Shown piece by piece: positions 37,689 through 47,941 of a DNA stretch of 64,000 nucleotides. The DNA is from Sporisorium sorghi (taxonomy: Eukaryota; Basidiomycota; Ustilaginomycetes; Ustilaginales; Ustilaginaceae), in assembly GCA_023212695.1 (NCBI GenBank), contig JALCCG010000031.1, positions 57,307-121,306 on the forward strand. The letters run 5' to 3'. How positions within the stretch are numbered: position 1 is the first letter of the stretch; each line of letters begins with the position of its first letter. Under the pieces are notes generated by a model. The model was not told where the DNA came from. It saw nothing but the letters and a program-made list of their open reading frames with translations, and did not search any database. The translations under genes were made by a program, and so were the position numbers.

Positions 37689-37931
37689 ATGAAGAAAAAC
37701 AAAGGAATGCTCATCTTGTTTTTGCTGCTGGGGTGGCTGACCGGATCATGGCTTGCCAAGGCGCTTCTGCCTGTTAAAGCCCTGTCCTTTCTAACGTCTT
37801 CCACATCAATCAAGTGGTCGCCTCAAGCTGATTTTGACATTATTCGTTATGACATTAACCTTGAACTTAAAGTTTGCCTGCTCAGCCTGCTTGGCATTAT
37901 TGCTGCCGTTTGGCTGTACCGCAGACTCTAA
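37689..37931 (+). CDS. Small DUF4321 membrane protein
   Basis: 80 aa with two hydrophobic helices (residues ~6-26, GMLILFLLLGWLTGSWLAKALL; ~57-76, VCLLSLLGIIAAVWLY). Between them is a short external loop with FDIIRYDINLELK. This matches the DUF4321 family found beside maf in Paenibacillaceae. Function unknown. The frame opens at 37608, but GGGAAGAGG places the start at the ATG at 37689. maf follows after 25 bases. Confidence 0.8.
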   Translation: MKKNKGMLILFLLLGWLTGSWLAKALLPVKALSFLTSSTSIKWSPQADFDIIRYDINLELKVCLLSLLGIIAAVWLYRRL

Positions 37932-37956
37932 GACATGACAAAGGAGATTATCCCCC

Positions 37957-38568
37957 TTGAATGAGAAGAGAAACCGCCGTATTATTTTGGCTTCCACCTC
38001 TCCTCGGCGTCAGGAATTGATTGCCTCCCTTCGTATCCCTTTTGAGATTATGCCCAGTGAAGCAGATGAGGACACCCCGCAAGGGTGGTCGCCAGAGCGA
38101 ATTGTGGAATCACTGGCACTGCGTAAAGCGGAAGCGGTACTGCGCAAGCTGACGGATGATCCGGAAAATGGTATCATTGTGGGAAGCGACACGATTGTAG
38201 TTGTAGATGATCATGTTCTTGGGAAACCGGCGGATCAGGCTGACGCGGCAAGGATGTTGTCCATGCTTCAAGGACGGGCTCACTTCGTATACACGGGTGT
38301 GGCTTGTGTCGATCTGAGATCAGGTCGTAATCAGGTTTCTCACCGTGTGACAACCGTAAAGATGAAATCGTTAAGCAATGACGCGATCGCGGCTTATGTA
38401 AAGAGCGGGGAACCTGCTGACAAAGCAGGCTCGTATGCGATTCAAGGCCTGGGTGCAACCATCGTGGAAGGAATCGAAGGCGACTATTTTAACGTAGTCG
38501 GTCTGCCGCTTTCTTTGCTCTCGGACATGCTGTCTGATATGGGGATGGATGTACTAACCGATTCATAG
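37957..38568 (+). CDS. maf: Maf-family nucleoside triphosphate pyrophosphatase
   Basis: 203 aa. Hydrolyses dTTP/UTP or modified nucleotides. N-terminal signature LASTSPRRQELI, catalytic IVGSDTIVVVDDHVLGKPADQADAARML, and C-terminal GEPADKAGSYAIQGLGATIVEGIEGDYFNVVGLPL. TTG start at 37957 with AAGGAG about 11 bases before. Followed by radC after 85 bases, as in B. subtilis. Confidence 0.95.
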   Translation: MNEKRNRRIILASTSPRRQELIASLRIPFEIMPSEADEDTPQGWSPERIVESLALRKAEAVLRKLTDDPENGIIVGSDTIVVVDDHVLGKPADQADAARMLSMLQGRAHFVYTGVACVDLRSGRNQVSHRVTTVKMKSLSNDAIAAYVKSGEPADKAGSYAIQGLGATIVEGIEGDYFNVVGLPLSLLSDMLSDMGMDVLTDS

Positions 38569-38653
38569 ATATAGAACAACGGCATCCGGACTATAGGGAT
38601 ATCCTTAGGTTTGGCTGGCCTGCTGATTTAAATCTTAGAAAAGAGGGGAATAT

Positions 38654-39343
38654 ATGGAGTCGCCAACGCTATTGCTGCGCGACATCCCCCATGATGAACG
38701 ACCAAGAGAGCGCATGATGCAGTATGGGGCGAGCGCTTTAAGCCACGCAGAATTGCTGGCGATATTGCTTCGGACCGGGACCCGCCAGGAATCTGCCGTA
38801 CATATAGCCCAGCGGCTGCTGGGGGAAGCAGGCGGTATTCGGCAGCTCGTGGATCTTAGCATTGAGGAAATTACGCAAATTAAAGGAATTGGAACCGCTA
38901 AGGCTGTTCAGCTGAAGGCTGGCATTGAGCTTGGACGGCGCTTGGCCGCATCGAGACATGTAGAGCCAGTTATTATTCGCAGTCCGCATGACGCGGCAGA
39001 ACTGCTCAGTGAACAGATGCGCTATTTACAGAAAGAGCATTTTGTCTGTGTATTTTTAAATACGAAAAATCATGTCATTGCCCAGGAAACGTTATCGATG
39101 GGGAGCCTTAACGCTTCCATCGTTCATCCCCGCGAGGTGTTCAGAGCAGCCATCAAATGCAGCAGTGCATCCCTGGTGTGTGCGCATAACCATCCTAGCG
39201 GAGATCCGACGCCCAGCCCGGAAGACATATCGCTGACTACACGCTTAGTGGAGGCAGGACAAATTGTCGGGATCGAAGTGCTGGATCATCTGATCATAGG
39301 GGATGGATCGTTTGTAAGTTTGAAGGAACGGGGCCTGATGTAA
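38654..39343 (+). CDS. radC: RadC/JAB-domain protein
   Basis: 229 aa. N-terminal helix-hairpin-helix part (LRTGTRQESAVHIAQRLL; ITQIKGIGTAKAVQLKAGIELGRR). C-terminal JAB1/MPN metal-binding domain with HNHPSGDPTPSPED. The family is named for repair, but its biochemical role is unclear. ATG at 38654 preceded by AGAGGGG. Sits between maf and mreB in the conserved order. Confidence 0.95.
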   Translation: MESPTLLLRDIPHDERPRERMMQYGASALSHAELLAILLRTGTRQESAVHIAQRLLGEAGGIRQLVDLSIEEITQIKGIGTAKAVQLKAGIELGRRLAASRHVEPVIIRSPHDAAELLSEQMRYLQKEHFVCVFLNTKNHVIAQETLSMGSLNASIVHPREVFRAAIKCSSASLVCAHNHPSGDPTPSPEDISLTTRLVEAGQIVGIEVLDHLIIGDGSFVSLKERGLM

Positions 39344-39351
39344 TATAATAG

Positions 39352-40416
<1,065 letters not shown>

Positions 40417-40474
40417 ACATCTGAAGATAAGTGTAAACCCCTAATGTTGGGAGAGAAAAACAGTAAGTTAGAGG

Positions 40475-41350
40475 GTGTTGCAACTGTTTAAGCTGCTGGG
40501 CAATAAGCGTTTGTTTATTATGCTCATCGGGCTGGTAGCGTTTATCGCGATTATGGGATTTACGCTCGGCCCGAGAGCTTCTTTATCTTGGCCCGAAAAA
40601 TTCGTCAAAGATACGGTAGGTTTTGTGCAAAGTGTGTTTTATAAGCCCGCTGCCTATATAGCGGGTTTCTTTGAAGACGTGCGGAACATGAAGGAAATTT
40701 ATGAAGAGAATGAAGAGCTGCGCCGGGCGGTTGCTCAGTATTCACGTGAGAGTGCGAGTTATAACAGCATAAAAGCGAATAACGAGGCGCTGAAGGAAGA
40801 ACTTCGTTTTACCCAAAACCAGAAAAATAGAGATAAATACGAATATCGAACCGCTCAAGTGCTTAGCGTGAATTCGGACCCTAACAACAGAACGCTTGTC
40901 ATCGATCTCGGTGAACGCGACGGAGTTAGAGTAAACATGTCGGTCACCACAGTGGATGGCATGGTTGGCATCATCAGCAGCGTAAGCAACTTCACCTCCA
41001 CGGTGAAGCTGTTGACAACGATGGATGCACAGGATCCGAATCCGCAGCCAATTTCGGTAACCGCATTGGGTAAAGAAGACAAAACGTTTGGCATGGTTGA
41101 GAGTTACGACGAGAAGACCAACACGCTTCTCATGACGCGTATTACAGAAGATGATCCGATTAAGCCTGAAGATAAAATCATTTCATCCGGTGCCGGAGGC
41201 GTGATTCCGCAAGGATTGATTATTGGTAAGGTAAAGAGTGTTCAGGTTAGCCAATACAGCCAGAGCAGAACGGCTACCATCGAACCGGCGGCCAAGTTTG
41301 ACGACTGGAAATACCTGACTGTTGTGTTTACGCCTGAGGAGCCTGAATAA
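40475..41350 (+). CDS. mreC: Rod shape-determining protein MreC
   Basis: 291 aa. One N-terminal transmembrane helix (~residues 11-31, RLFIMLIGLVAFIAIMGFTLG), a coiled coil (about 70-110, IYEENEELRRAVAQYSRES), then the extracytoplasmic beta domain with VIDLGERDGVRVNMSVTTVDGMVGIISSV. It links MreB to the wall synthesis machinery. GTG start at 40475 (TTG at 40478 also possible) after TTAGAGG. Confidence 0.95.
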   Translation: MLQLFKLLGNKRLFIMLIGLVAFIAIMGFTLGPRASLSWPEKFVKDTVGFVQSVFYKPAAYIAGFFEDVRNMKEIYEENEELRRAVAQYSRESASYNSIKANNEALKEELRFTQNQKNRDKYEYRTAQVLSVNSDPNNRTLVIDLGERDGVRVNMSVTTVDGMVGIISSVSNFTSTVKLLTTMDAQDPNPQPISVTALGKEDKTFGMVESYDEKTNTLLMTRITEDDPIKPEDKIISSGAGGVIPQGLIIGKVKSVQVSQYSQSRTATIEPAAKFDDWKYLTVVFTPEEPE

Positions 41351-41351
41351 G

Positions 41352-41876
41352 ATGGCGCGCAAGCAGATTTTACTCCTGTTGCTGTTCGTGTTGTTCATTC
41401 TGCAGGGAACGGTGGTTTTCTGGTTAACGCCAAGCTCGCTGCAGCTTCAGATTTATCCGAATTTCGTATTGGTTTGTTTATTTTTTGTATCAATCTATTA
41501 CCATCGCCATACCGGGCTCGTGCTCGGCCTGGTGTTTGGCATTCTACACGATATCGTGTATTACGGTGAGATGATTGGCACGTATTCGTTTGCAATGGGC
41601 ATATCCGCGTATCTGGTGGGACTGGTGTTTAAATCCCCCCGGGCGCCTTTGCCTATGATGATGACGGTGGTCATTCTGGGAAGTTTGCTGTTTGACAGCA
41701 CGCTCTTTGGCATATATAAGATATTTCGACTCAATCCGACCTCTTATAATTGGTCGCTGCTCCATCATATGCTTCCCAATCTCCTTGTTCACTTTGCCTT
41801 TGCTCTGGCGATTTACGTTCCCCTTCGCAAGCAGATTGAGCTGATTACAAAGAATCAGAGAAGGAAGGCATCCTGA
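41352..41876 (+). CDS. mreD: Rod shape-determining protein MreD
   Basis: 174 aa, five or so hydrophobic helices. YPNFVLVCLFFVSIYYHRHTGLVLGLVFGILHDIVYYGEMIGTYSFAMGISAYLVGLV is typical of MreD. Membrane partner of MreC in the elongation complex. The start ATG lies one base after the mreC stop, so translation is coupled. Few positively charged residues besides the C-terminal KNQRRK. Confidence 0.93.
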   Translation: MARKQILLLLLFVLFILQGTVVFWLTPSSLQLQIYPNFVLVCLFFVSIYYHRHTGLVLGLVFGILHDIVYYGEMIGTYSFAMGISAYLVGLVFKSPRAPLPMMMTVVILGSLLFDSTLFGIYKIFRLNPTSYNWSLLHHMLPNLLVHFAFALAIYVPLRKQIELITKNQRRKAS

Positions 41877-41959
41877 ACCCTCCATTATGACATTTTACTA
41901 GACTAGCAGGAACTTGAAGGTTTGAGCGCGAAATGTATAGGGATGGGAGGGACAGGCTT

Positions 41960-42622
41960 ATGGCTGTAAAATCCAATCATGTAACGATTAAGGGCATCAA
42001 AGATGGCCTGGTATTCCTGCTTGACGACCAGTGCGAGCTGGAAGAATTGCTTGGTGAGCTGCGCTACAAGCTGGAGCACAGTCATCAGAATATTTTGACC
42101 GGACCGATTATTCATGTGGATGTGAAACTCGGTTCCAGGCAAATTTCCGAAGAAGAGAAACAGACGATTCTTGACATATTGAAGCAAAAGGGCAACCTGC
42201 TGATACGTAATGTAGAGTCGCCGCCACTTGAGTCTGAGCTGTCGCTAGTGGAGAAGCTTACGCTTAAGACGGGGATGGTTCGCTCCGGGCAGGTACTGCA
42301 TCATGAAGGCGATCTCTTGTTCCTTGGTGATGTAAATCCCGGCGGAACGATTTCGTGTACCGGTGATATTTACATATTGGGCGCCCTGCGCGGCACTGCG
42401 CACGCCGGTGTTGACGGCAACGAAGAAGCCATTATAGCAGCATCGTATTTTGCCCCTACCCAGCTCCGTATTTCCCAGATGATCAGCAGACCGCCGGATG
42501 AATGGGAGACGCGGGAGACGGTCATGGAGTTTGCGTATTTGAAGGATGGAAGCATGGAGATCGACAAGATCAGCAACATCTCACGTTTGGGTCGGGATTT
42601 TAATGTGTTTAAAGGGGTGTAG
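41960..42622 (+). CDS. minC: Septum site-determining protein MinC
   Basis: 220 aa. Inhibits FtsZ at the poles. N-terminal domain (MAVKSNHVTIKGIKDGLVFLLDD) and C-terminal beta-helix domain (VRSGQVLHHEGDLLFLGDVNPGGTISCTGDIYILGALRGTAHAG) with the usual D-V-N-P-G-G turn. The frame opens at 41933, but GGGAGGG before the ATG at 41960 and family length fit 41960. minD starts 3 bases after the stop. Confidence 0.95.
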   Translation: MAVKSNHVTIKGIKDGLVFLLDDQCELEELLGELRYKLEHSHQNILTGPIIHVDVKLGSRQISEEEKQTILDILKQKGNLLIRNVESPPLESELSLVEKLTLKTGMVRSGQVLHHEGDLLFLGDVNPGGTISCTGDIYILGALRGTAHAGVDGNEEAIIAASYFAPTQLRISQMISRPPDEWETRETVMEFAYLKDGSMEIDKISNISRLGRDFNVFKGV

Positions 42623-42625
42623 AAC

Positions 42626-43420
42626 ATGGGAGAGGCAATCGTCGTAACTTCAGGTAAAGGCGGAGTCGGTAAAACGACGACATCAGCGAACATCGGCACG
42701 GCTTTGGCACTATTGGGAAAAAAAGTGTGCCTGGTTGATACAGATATCGGTCTTCGTAATTTGGATGTCGTGATGGGCCTGGAAAACCGGATTATATACG
42801 ATTTGTGCGACGTTGCAGAAGGGCGATGCCGGCTTAATCAAGCGTTGATCAAGGACAAGCGCTTCGATGAGTTGTATATGCTTCCTGCAGCCCAGACGAA
42901 AGACAAGAATGCCGTTTCTCCGGATCAAGTGAAAGATATTGTGCTTGAATTGAAAAAGGAATTCGAATACGTCATTATTGATTGTCCGGCTGGAATCGAG
43001 CAGGGTTTCAAGAATGCCATTGCCGGTGCAGATAAAGCGATTGTAGTGACAACGCCTGAGAACGCGGCAGTCCGGGATGCGGATCGGATTATCGGACTGC
43101 TTGAGAGCTCTCACGTCGAGTCACCAAAACTTGTAGTCAACCGGATTCGTCCGAACATGGTGAAATCGGGCGATATGCTGGAGATAGAAGATGTGCTTCA
43201 GGTATTGAATATTGATCTGATCGGTATTGTGCCTGACGATGAGATGGTCATTAAAGCGGCAAACATGGGGGAGCCGACCGTTATGAACCCGGATTCCCAA
43301 GCTGCCATTGCCTATAGAAACATCGCCCGGCGTATCCTTGGCGATACGGTTCCCCTGATGCAAATTCATCAGAAAAAAGGGATGTTCACAAAATTCAAAA
43401 AGTTTTTTGGAATGGGTTAA
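42626..43420 (+). CDS. minD: Septum site-determining ATPase MinD
   Basis: 264 aa. Deviant Walker A SGKGGVGKTT near the N-terminus, switch DTDIGLRNLDVVMGLENR, DCPAGIE, and a C-terminal membrane-targeting amphipathic helix (MFTKFKKFFGMG). It recruits MinC to the membrane. No minE is seen; the topological factor is presumably DivIVA/MinJ type encoded elsewhere. Confidence 0.98.
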   Translation: MGEAIVVTSGKGGVGKTTTSANIGTALALLGKKVCLVDTDIGLRNLDVVMGLENRIIYDLCDVAEGRCRLNQALIKDKRFDELYMLPAAQTKDKNAVSPDQVKDIVLELKKEFEYVIIDCPAGIEQGFKNAIAGADKAIVVTTPENAAVRDADRIIGLLESSHVESPKLVVNRIRPNMVKSGDMLEIEDVLQVLNIDLIGIVPDDEMVIKAANMGEPTVMNPDSQAAIAYRNIARRILGDTVPLMQIHQKKGMFTKFKKFFGMG

Positions 43421-43435
43421 AGCGTTTAGAAGGGA

Positions 43436-43461
43436 CCGGTGCCGCAGGGCATCGGTTTTTT
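43436..43461 (+). terminator. Rho-independent terminator of mre-min operon
   Basis: CCGGTGCC (43436-43443), loop, GGCATCGG (43448-43455), then T6. Confidence 0.88.
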
Positions 43462-43547
43462 GGTTTCTTTCGCAAGGACCCTTGTTAAGGTTCAGCTGTT
43501 CTGTCCACCTCTTCAACGGGGCTTGTTCTAAATATCTTTCATATCCT

Positions 43548-43555
43548 CATAGGAT
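43548..43555 (+). promoter_or_regulatory. Sporulation-type -10 (CATAGGAT) before spoIVFA
   Basis: CATAGGAT at 43548-43555, 34 bases before the start codon, fits a sigma-E-like -10 (CATA..AT). The -35 (AATATC around 43531) is poorly spaced. The same octamer precedes safA at 61572. Confidence 0.35.
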
Positions 43556-43589
43556 AGAGTAAAAAACAAGCCCCAAGGGGGAAAGAACT

Positions 43590-44495
43590 ATGGACATTAA
43601 GACTTCAGTCAAGAACCGACGGGAAGCCCGCATTCGCGAGCTGTTGGAAAGTCAGCAGTCACCTATGCTTGCCGATAAGCCGTGGCCTGCCATTCCTGAG
43701 AGAACATCTGTAAATTCCAATGTTAAAAAGACTGGCTTCGTACAGGACGATCCTGCGAAACCTTCCGATCGTTATGTGGAGAATGAACCGGACCCTGAGC
43801 GGCTTTGGAAGCAAGGGCATCGGGGCTGGTATGATACCCCGAACCCTGGAGATCCTGGAGAGCCACCGAGAAAGGCTTCGTTTGTCCCCGGACTGGTTCG
43901 CCGTATTACCGTAAGTGTATTAGTGTTTGGGTTAGTCTGGGGTGTGTTTTCGTTTCAGCAGCCATGGGCGCTTCGAACCCAGGCTGTTATTATCGAAGGC
44001 TTGAGCCATGAAATGGATTTTCAGGCAGCCCAGGTATGGTATGAGGAGCACTTTGGCAGCGCGCCCTCCTTCATCCCTATTTTTGGACAAACCGATGAAA
44101 ACTCTACGAAGGTTAATGCCCGAACTTCCTTGGTTCCTCCTCTTGCGGGACGCCTGGTCCAATCCTTCGCTGTCGATCTGAAAGGTATCGTTTTGGAAGC
44201 TGAAGGGGGTTCTTTAGCGGACCGAGCGGTTAAGAGTATAGAGACCGGACGTGTGCTTGAGGTAAATGAACACCCGCAGAACGGGATTACCGTTCTCATA
44301 CAGCACACGGGTGAGAGAACGGCACTGTACAGCAGGCTGGCAGAAACGGGGCTCAAGGTGAATGATTGGGTTCAGGGCGGAGATATTATCGGTACGCTGG
44401 GAACTTCGGGCACAGGGAGCGCGCCCTCCCTTTATTTCGAACTCAAAGAGGGGGATCGTGATGTCGATCCGGCGGAAGTGATTCCGTTTGATTAA
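43590..44495 (+). CDS. spoIVFA: Stage IV sporulation protein FA (degenerate M23 domain)
   Basis: 301 aa. Charged cytosolic N-terminus (1-~105), one transmembrane helix (~108-127, ITVSVLVFGLVWGVFSF), then a C-terminal M23/lysostaphin-type fold (GRVLEVNEHPQNGITVLIQHTGERTALYSRL to LYFELKEGDRDVDPAEVI). The catalytic HxH of active M23 enzymes is replaced by SLYFE, so it is probably not a peptidase. In B. subtilis SpoIVFA scaffolds and restrains SpoIVFB. The ATG at 43590 follows AAGGGGGAAAG. Its end overlaps spoIVFB by 8 bases. Confidence 0.9.
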   Translation: MDIKTSVKNRREARIRELLESQQSPMLADKPWPAIPERTSVNSNVKKTGFVQDDPAKPSDRYVENEPDPERLWKQGHRGWYDTPNPGDPGEPPRKASFVPGLVRRITVSVLVFGLVWGVFSFQQPWALRTQAVIIEGLSHEMDFQAAQVWYEEHFGSAPSFIPIFGQTDENSTKVNARTSLVPPLAGRLVQSFAVDLKGIVLEAEGGSLADRAVKSIETGRVLEVNEHPQNGITVLIQHTGERTALYSRLAETGLKVNDWVQGGDIIGTLGTSGTGSAPSLYFELKEGDRDVDPAEVIPFD

Positions 44496-45351
44496 GTTTA
44501 AGGGAACTGTATTGTCGCTGCATCCTCTCTTTGTTATTGTCATGCTGGCGTCAGTGTTCACCGGTCGTTTTTTGGAATTGCTGACCCTTTTTATTATTGT
44601 ATTTATTCATGAATTAGGACATGCCGCCGCAGCGGCAGCGATGGGGTTCAAGGTACGAGCCATTCAAATGCTGCCGTTCGGCGGCGTTGCTGTCATTGAA
44701 GATGACGGCAGGATGACGGCTATGAAGGAAATCGTGATCGCTCTGGCTGGACCGCTGCAAAATGTGATCATGATCGGGATTACCCTGACCTGCAGATGGG
44801 CCGGGTGGGGAGATGAGCAGTTGTTGTCGTATATCATTCAGGGGAATCTGGTCATCGCCCTGTTTAACCTCCTTCCGATTCTCCCGCTGGACGGTGGTAA
44901 AGTGCTGCAGGCCGTCATCAGTCTGCTCGCACCCTATCATGCAACCTTGTTATGGGCTTCCCGAGCCGGTATATTGTGCAGTCTGATGATGATCGGATAT
45001 GGTCTGCAGCCTTTATTCTCGGGTGGCGGCATCCGTTTAAACGTTCTGATGATCGGCTTGTTTCTGGCATATTCCAATTTTGAAGACTACCGGAACGTGC
45101 ATTACCGTTTCTTGAGATTTCTCGTGAATCGGAGCGAGATTTACGAACGAAATCTGGAGGGACTTGGTCCTGCCCAGCCAATCGTTGCAGATTCTTCGAA
45201 ACCTTTGGACGATATTATGCGTCTATTTAAACGAGAGAAGTATCATTTGATCTATGTCATGAGCGGACCGGGCAGCTTGCTTGCCGTCGTGCCGGAACAG
45301 CATGTGATTTCTTCCTATTTTGCATCAAATGGTCCGCCCTGGTATGCGTAA
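44488..45351 (+). CDS. spoIVFB: Stage IV sporulation protein FB, pro-sigma-K site-2 protease
   Basis: 287 aa intramembrane metalloprotease (M50). Zinc motif HELGH at residues 41-45 within a membrane helix, third ligand in NLLPILPLDGG (Asp135), and several helices through ~190. A CBS-like C-terminal domain (~205-287, SKPLDDIMRLFKREKYHLIYVM) follows. In B. subtilis it releases sigma-K in the mother cell. TTG start at 44488 overlapping spoIVFA, so translation is coupled. Confidence 0.94.
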   Translation: MIKFKGTVLSLHPLFVIVMLASVFTGRFLELLTLFIIVFIHELGHAAAAAAMGFKVRAIQMLPFGGVAVIEDDGRMTAMKEIVIALAGPLQNVIMIGITLTCRWAGWGDEQLLSYIIQGNLVIALFNLLPILPLDGGKVLQAVISLLAPYHATLLWASRAGILCSLMMIGYGLQPLFSGGGIRLNVLMIGLFLAYSNFEDYRNVHYRFLRFLVNRSEIYERNLEGLGPAQPIVADSSKPLDDIMRLFKREKYHLIYVMSGPGSLLAVVPEQHVISSYFASNGPPWYA

Positions 45352-45470
45352 ATCGTAAACATCATGAGGAAGACGCAGGGTGGACCATCATTCTTTATCC
45401 ATTTATATCACGAGAGATTGTGTTAGGATAAAAATAGAATATTGTCTTCCATTTTTTGAGGGGTGATGCC

Positions 45471-46703
45471 ATGAGGCAAATGATAGTTCATTGTGAACAT
45501 GAGACCATACAGATGGCCCTCATCGAAGATGGGAGGTTAGCCGAGTTCGCAGTTGAGCGAAGTCGTGAGGAGAGTGTAGTCGGAAGTTTTTACAAGGGCA
45601 GGGTTGTTAACGTATTGCCGGGGATGCAGGCGGCTTTTGTAGATATCGGGCTGAAAAAGAATGCATTTTTATATATTGATGATGTGCTCCATCCTCATTT
45701 AGAGAAGCAGCCGAAGCAGAAGCCATCGATCTCGCAGCTGCTGACGGTCGGACAAGAACTGACGGTACAGGTTATGAAGGAACCAAGAGGGGGCAAGGGA
45801 GCAAGAGTAACGACCCATTTCTCGCTTCCCGGCAGGTGTATGGTGTATATGCCTACAGCGGATTATGTGGCCGTCTCCAAAAAAATTGGGCGTGAAGCCG
45901 AGCGTGCCCGTCTGAAGAGCATTGGTGAGCAGCTTCGCACAGATGAAGAGGGAATTATTATCCGAACTGTATCCGAGGACGAGCCCTTGGAATTTCTTAG
46001 CGGCGATCTGGAATACCTGAGAAAAGAATGGACTCGGATTCTGGAGAAGGCAGAATCATCGTCAGCTCCGGCACTGCTGCATCGGGATTTGGGTTTGCTG
46101 CAGCGCTTTATTCGGGATTCCTTCGATCCGCTTCATGACGAACTTGTGATCGATAGTATGCTGAAAGGCGAGGAAACCAAAAGCTATCTGAAAGAGACGG
46201 TTCCCGGTATGGAGCCTAAGGTTACATACCACACGGGAGGGGGGCCGATTTTTCAGGCTTATGGGTTGGACGAGCAGATGAAAGCCGGCTTCGCAAGAAA
46301 AATCACGCTTCCGGAAGGTGTGACCATCGTTGTAGACCAGACGGAAGCCATGACCATAATGGATGTAAATACAGCCAAATATATCGGTGGCGATAATTTC
46401 GAGGAAACGGTGCTTAAGACAAATCTTATGGCCGCACAGCAAATTGCAAGAACTTTGCGTTTGTGGGATATCGGGGGCATCATTATCGTTGATTTCATTG
46501 ATATGGATCGCGAAGAGCATCGGCAGCAGGTGGTATCCGTCATGGAGGCCGTAATGCGCAAAGACCGCACGAAGAGTTTTGTGGTAGGGTGGACCAAGCT
46601 GGGGCTGCTGGAAATGACCCGTAAAAAAGCCAGGGAAAACTCTTCGCTCCCATTTGCCAAGCCTTGCGTTAATTGCGGAGGCAAAGGCATTGTTGTCGAG
46701 TAA
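45471..46703 (+). CDS. rng: Ribonuclease E/G family protein
   Basis: 410 aa. N-terminal S1-like region (GSFYKGRVVNVLPGMQAAFVDIGLKKNAFLYIDDV), RNase-H-like catalytic core with the metal aspartates in MTIMDVNTAKYIGG and IIIVDFIDM, and a C-terminal zinc-link-type CVNCGGKG. It cleaves single-stranded RNA 5' ends and is absent from B. subtilis, which uses RNase Y. GTG and ATG upstream at 45456 are possible, but GAGGGGTGATG best fits 45471. Its neighbours are ribosomal protein genes, consistent with rRNA processing. Confidence 0.93.
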   Translation: MRQMIVHCEHETIQMALIEDGRLAEFAVERSREESVVGSFYKGRVVNVLPGMQAAFVDIGLKKNAFLYIDDVLHPHLEKQPKQKPSISQLLTVGQELTVQVMKEPRGGKGARVTTHFSLPGRCMVYMPTADYVAVSKKIGREAERARLKSIGEQLRTDEEGIIIRTVSEDEPLEFLSGDLEYLRKEWTRILEKAESSSAPALLHRDLGLLQRFIRDSFDPLHDELVIDSMLKGEETKSYLKETVPGMEPKVTYHTGGGPIFQAYGLDEQMKAGFARKITLPEGVTIVVDQTEAMTIMDVNTAKYIGGDNFEETVLKTNLMAAQQIARTLRLWDIGGIIIVDFIDMDREEHRQQVVSVMEAVMRKDRTKSFVVGWTKLGLLEMTRKKARENSSLPFAKPCVNCGGKGIVVE

Positions 46704-46708
46704 TGATG

Positions 46709-46737
46709 TTGACGGTGAATGGGGAATATGATATTAT
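46709..46737 (+). promoter_or_regulatory. Sigma-A promoter of rplU operon
   Basis: TTGACG (46709-46714), 17-base spacer, TATTAT (46732-46737), starting only 6 bases after the rng stop. Confidence 0.78.
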
Positions 46738-46743
46738 CATTGG

Positions 46744-46866
46744 GTATGTGTTTAGTGATGAATTGCTGCACATGCTGTAACCGCTCCGGTTGGGTTAGCA
46801 AGGACGTTTCATTGTGGAACGGACACCTTTACTAGGCGAGTCTGAGACATAGGGAGGTGCAAGCAA
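46744..46866 (+). promoter_or_regulatory. Ribosomal protein L21 leader
   Basis: About 120-base leader between the promoter and rplU, in the position of the conserved Firmicute L21 leader RNA that represses its own operon through ribosomal protein binding. It contains GC-rich complementary pieces (AACCGCTCCGGTTGGGTT). Identified by location and general look; a covariance model search would settle it. Confidence 0.6.
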
Positions 46867-47178
46867 ATGTACGCTATTATCGAAACAGGTGGAAAACAAT
46901 ACAAAGTTCAAGAGGGCGACGTATTGTTCATTGAGAAGCTGACTGCAGGTGACGGAGAGAGCGTGACTTTCGACCGTGTACTGGCCGTTTCCAAAGAGGA
47001 CGGTTTGGTAGCAGGTACGCCGGTTGTTTCCGGTGCGACTGTAACTGCGAAAGTGGAGAAGCACGGTAAAGGCCGCAAGGTCGTTGTATACAAATACAAG
47101 CCGAAGAAAAACTACCACAAGAAGCAAGGTCATCGTCAACCTTACACTAAAGTAACCATCGAGAAAATCCAGGCGTAA
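46867..47178 (+). CDS. rplU: 50S ribosomal protein L21
   Basis: 103 aa. bL21: [25 protein letters not shown] start and the C-terminal [26 protein letters not shown], which binds 23S rRNA. ATG at 46867 with AGGGAGGTGC upstream. First of rplU-prp-rpmA. Confidence 0.99.
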   Translation: MYAIIETGGKQYKVQEGDVLFIEKLTAGDGESVTFDRVLAVSKEDGLVAGTPVVSGATVTAKVEKHGKGRKVVVYKYKPKKNYHKKQGHRQPYTKVTIEKIQA

Positions 47179-47191
47179 GAAGGTGCGGTAA

Positions 47192-47524
47192 TTGATTACT
47201 GTACAAGTAATACGCGGGGAAGATGAACGCATCCATAGCTTCAAGGTAACGGGGCATGCCGGATATTCCGATCCTGGAGAAGATATTGTATGTGCTGGAG
47301 TTTCCAGCATTACAGTGGGAACGGTCAATTCGATTGAAGCGTTAACCGGAACGGTTATGGAGACCAAGATGAAGGGCGGCTTTCTTAGCGCAAATCTTCC
47401 GTCAGCGGAAGACGATGCTGTCTCTGGTCAAGTTCAATTGCTTCTCGAATCCATGGTTGTTATGTTACAGGGAATTGCCGATTCATACGGCAAATATATA
47501 AGAATACAAGAACTGACTACTTGA
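47192..47524 (+). CDS. prp: Ribosomal-processing cysteine protease Prp
   Basis: 110 aa. Removes the N-terminal leader of ribosomal protein L27. Catalytic His22 ([10 protein letters not shown]) and Cys34 ([10 protein letters not shown]) are at the canonical positions. TTG start at 47192, 13 bases after the rplU stop, with AAGGTGCGG upstream. Its substrate is encoded by the next gene. Confidence 0.96.
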   Translation: MITVQVIRGEDERIHSFKVTGHAGYSDPGEDIVCAGVSSITVGTVNSIEALTGTVMETKMKGGFLSANLPSAEDDAVSGQVQLLLESMVVMLQGIADSYGKYIRIQELTT

Positions 47525-47541
47525 AGAAGGAGGTAGACAAC

Positions 47542-47853
47542 ATGTTGAAATTGGATCTTCAGTTATTCGCATCGAAAAAAGGTGTAGGTTCCACAAAGAA
47601 CGGTCGTGATAGCCAATCGAAACGTCTTGGCGTGAAACGTGCAGACGGTCAGGCAGTATCTGGCGGAAGCATCTTGGTTCGCCAACGCGGAACCAAAATT
47701 CATCCAGGCACGAATGTGGGTATCGGTAAAGATGACACTTTGTTTGCGAAAGTCGATGGCGTTGTGAAATTTGAACGTTGGGGTCGTGATCGCAAGAAAG
47801 TGAGCGTCTACCCGGTTGATGTCGCTCCAGTAGCGGCTGCAGTAGAAGCTTAA
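47542..47853 (+). CDS. rpmA: 50S ribosomal protein L27
   Basis: 103 aa. bL27 with the Firmicute leader [10 protein letters not shown] before [20 protein letters not shown]; Prp cleaves at the FA/SKKG junction so that the mature N-terminus reaches the peptidyl-transferase centre. The frame opens at 47521, but GAAGGAGGT precedes the ATG at 47542. A C-terminal alanine-rich tail is slightly longer than usual. Confidence 0.98.
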   Translation: MLKLDLQLFASKKGVGSTKNGRDSQSKRLGVKRADGQAVSGGSILVRQRGTKIHPGTNVGIGKDDTLFAKVDGVVKFERWGRDRKKVSVYPVDVAPVAAAVEA

Positions 47854-47872
47854 TTGTTTCTTATGCATACAG

Positions 47873-47911
47873 AAGAAGCCTTTCGGCATCGTTGCCGGGG
47901 CTTCTTTTTTT
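47873..47911 (+). terminator. Rho-independent terminator of rplU-prp-rpmA
   Basis: GAAGCCTTTCGGCA and TGCCGGGGCTTC form a stem (47875-47904) followed by T7. Confidence 0.85.
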
Positions 47912-47941
47912 GTAAATTGTATAAGAATGATAATCCGGGGA

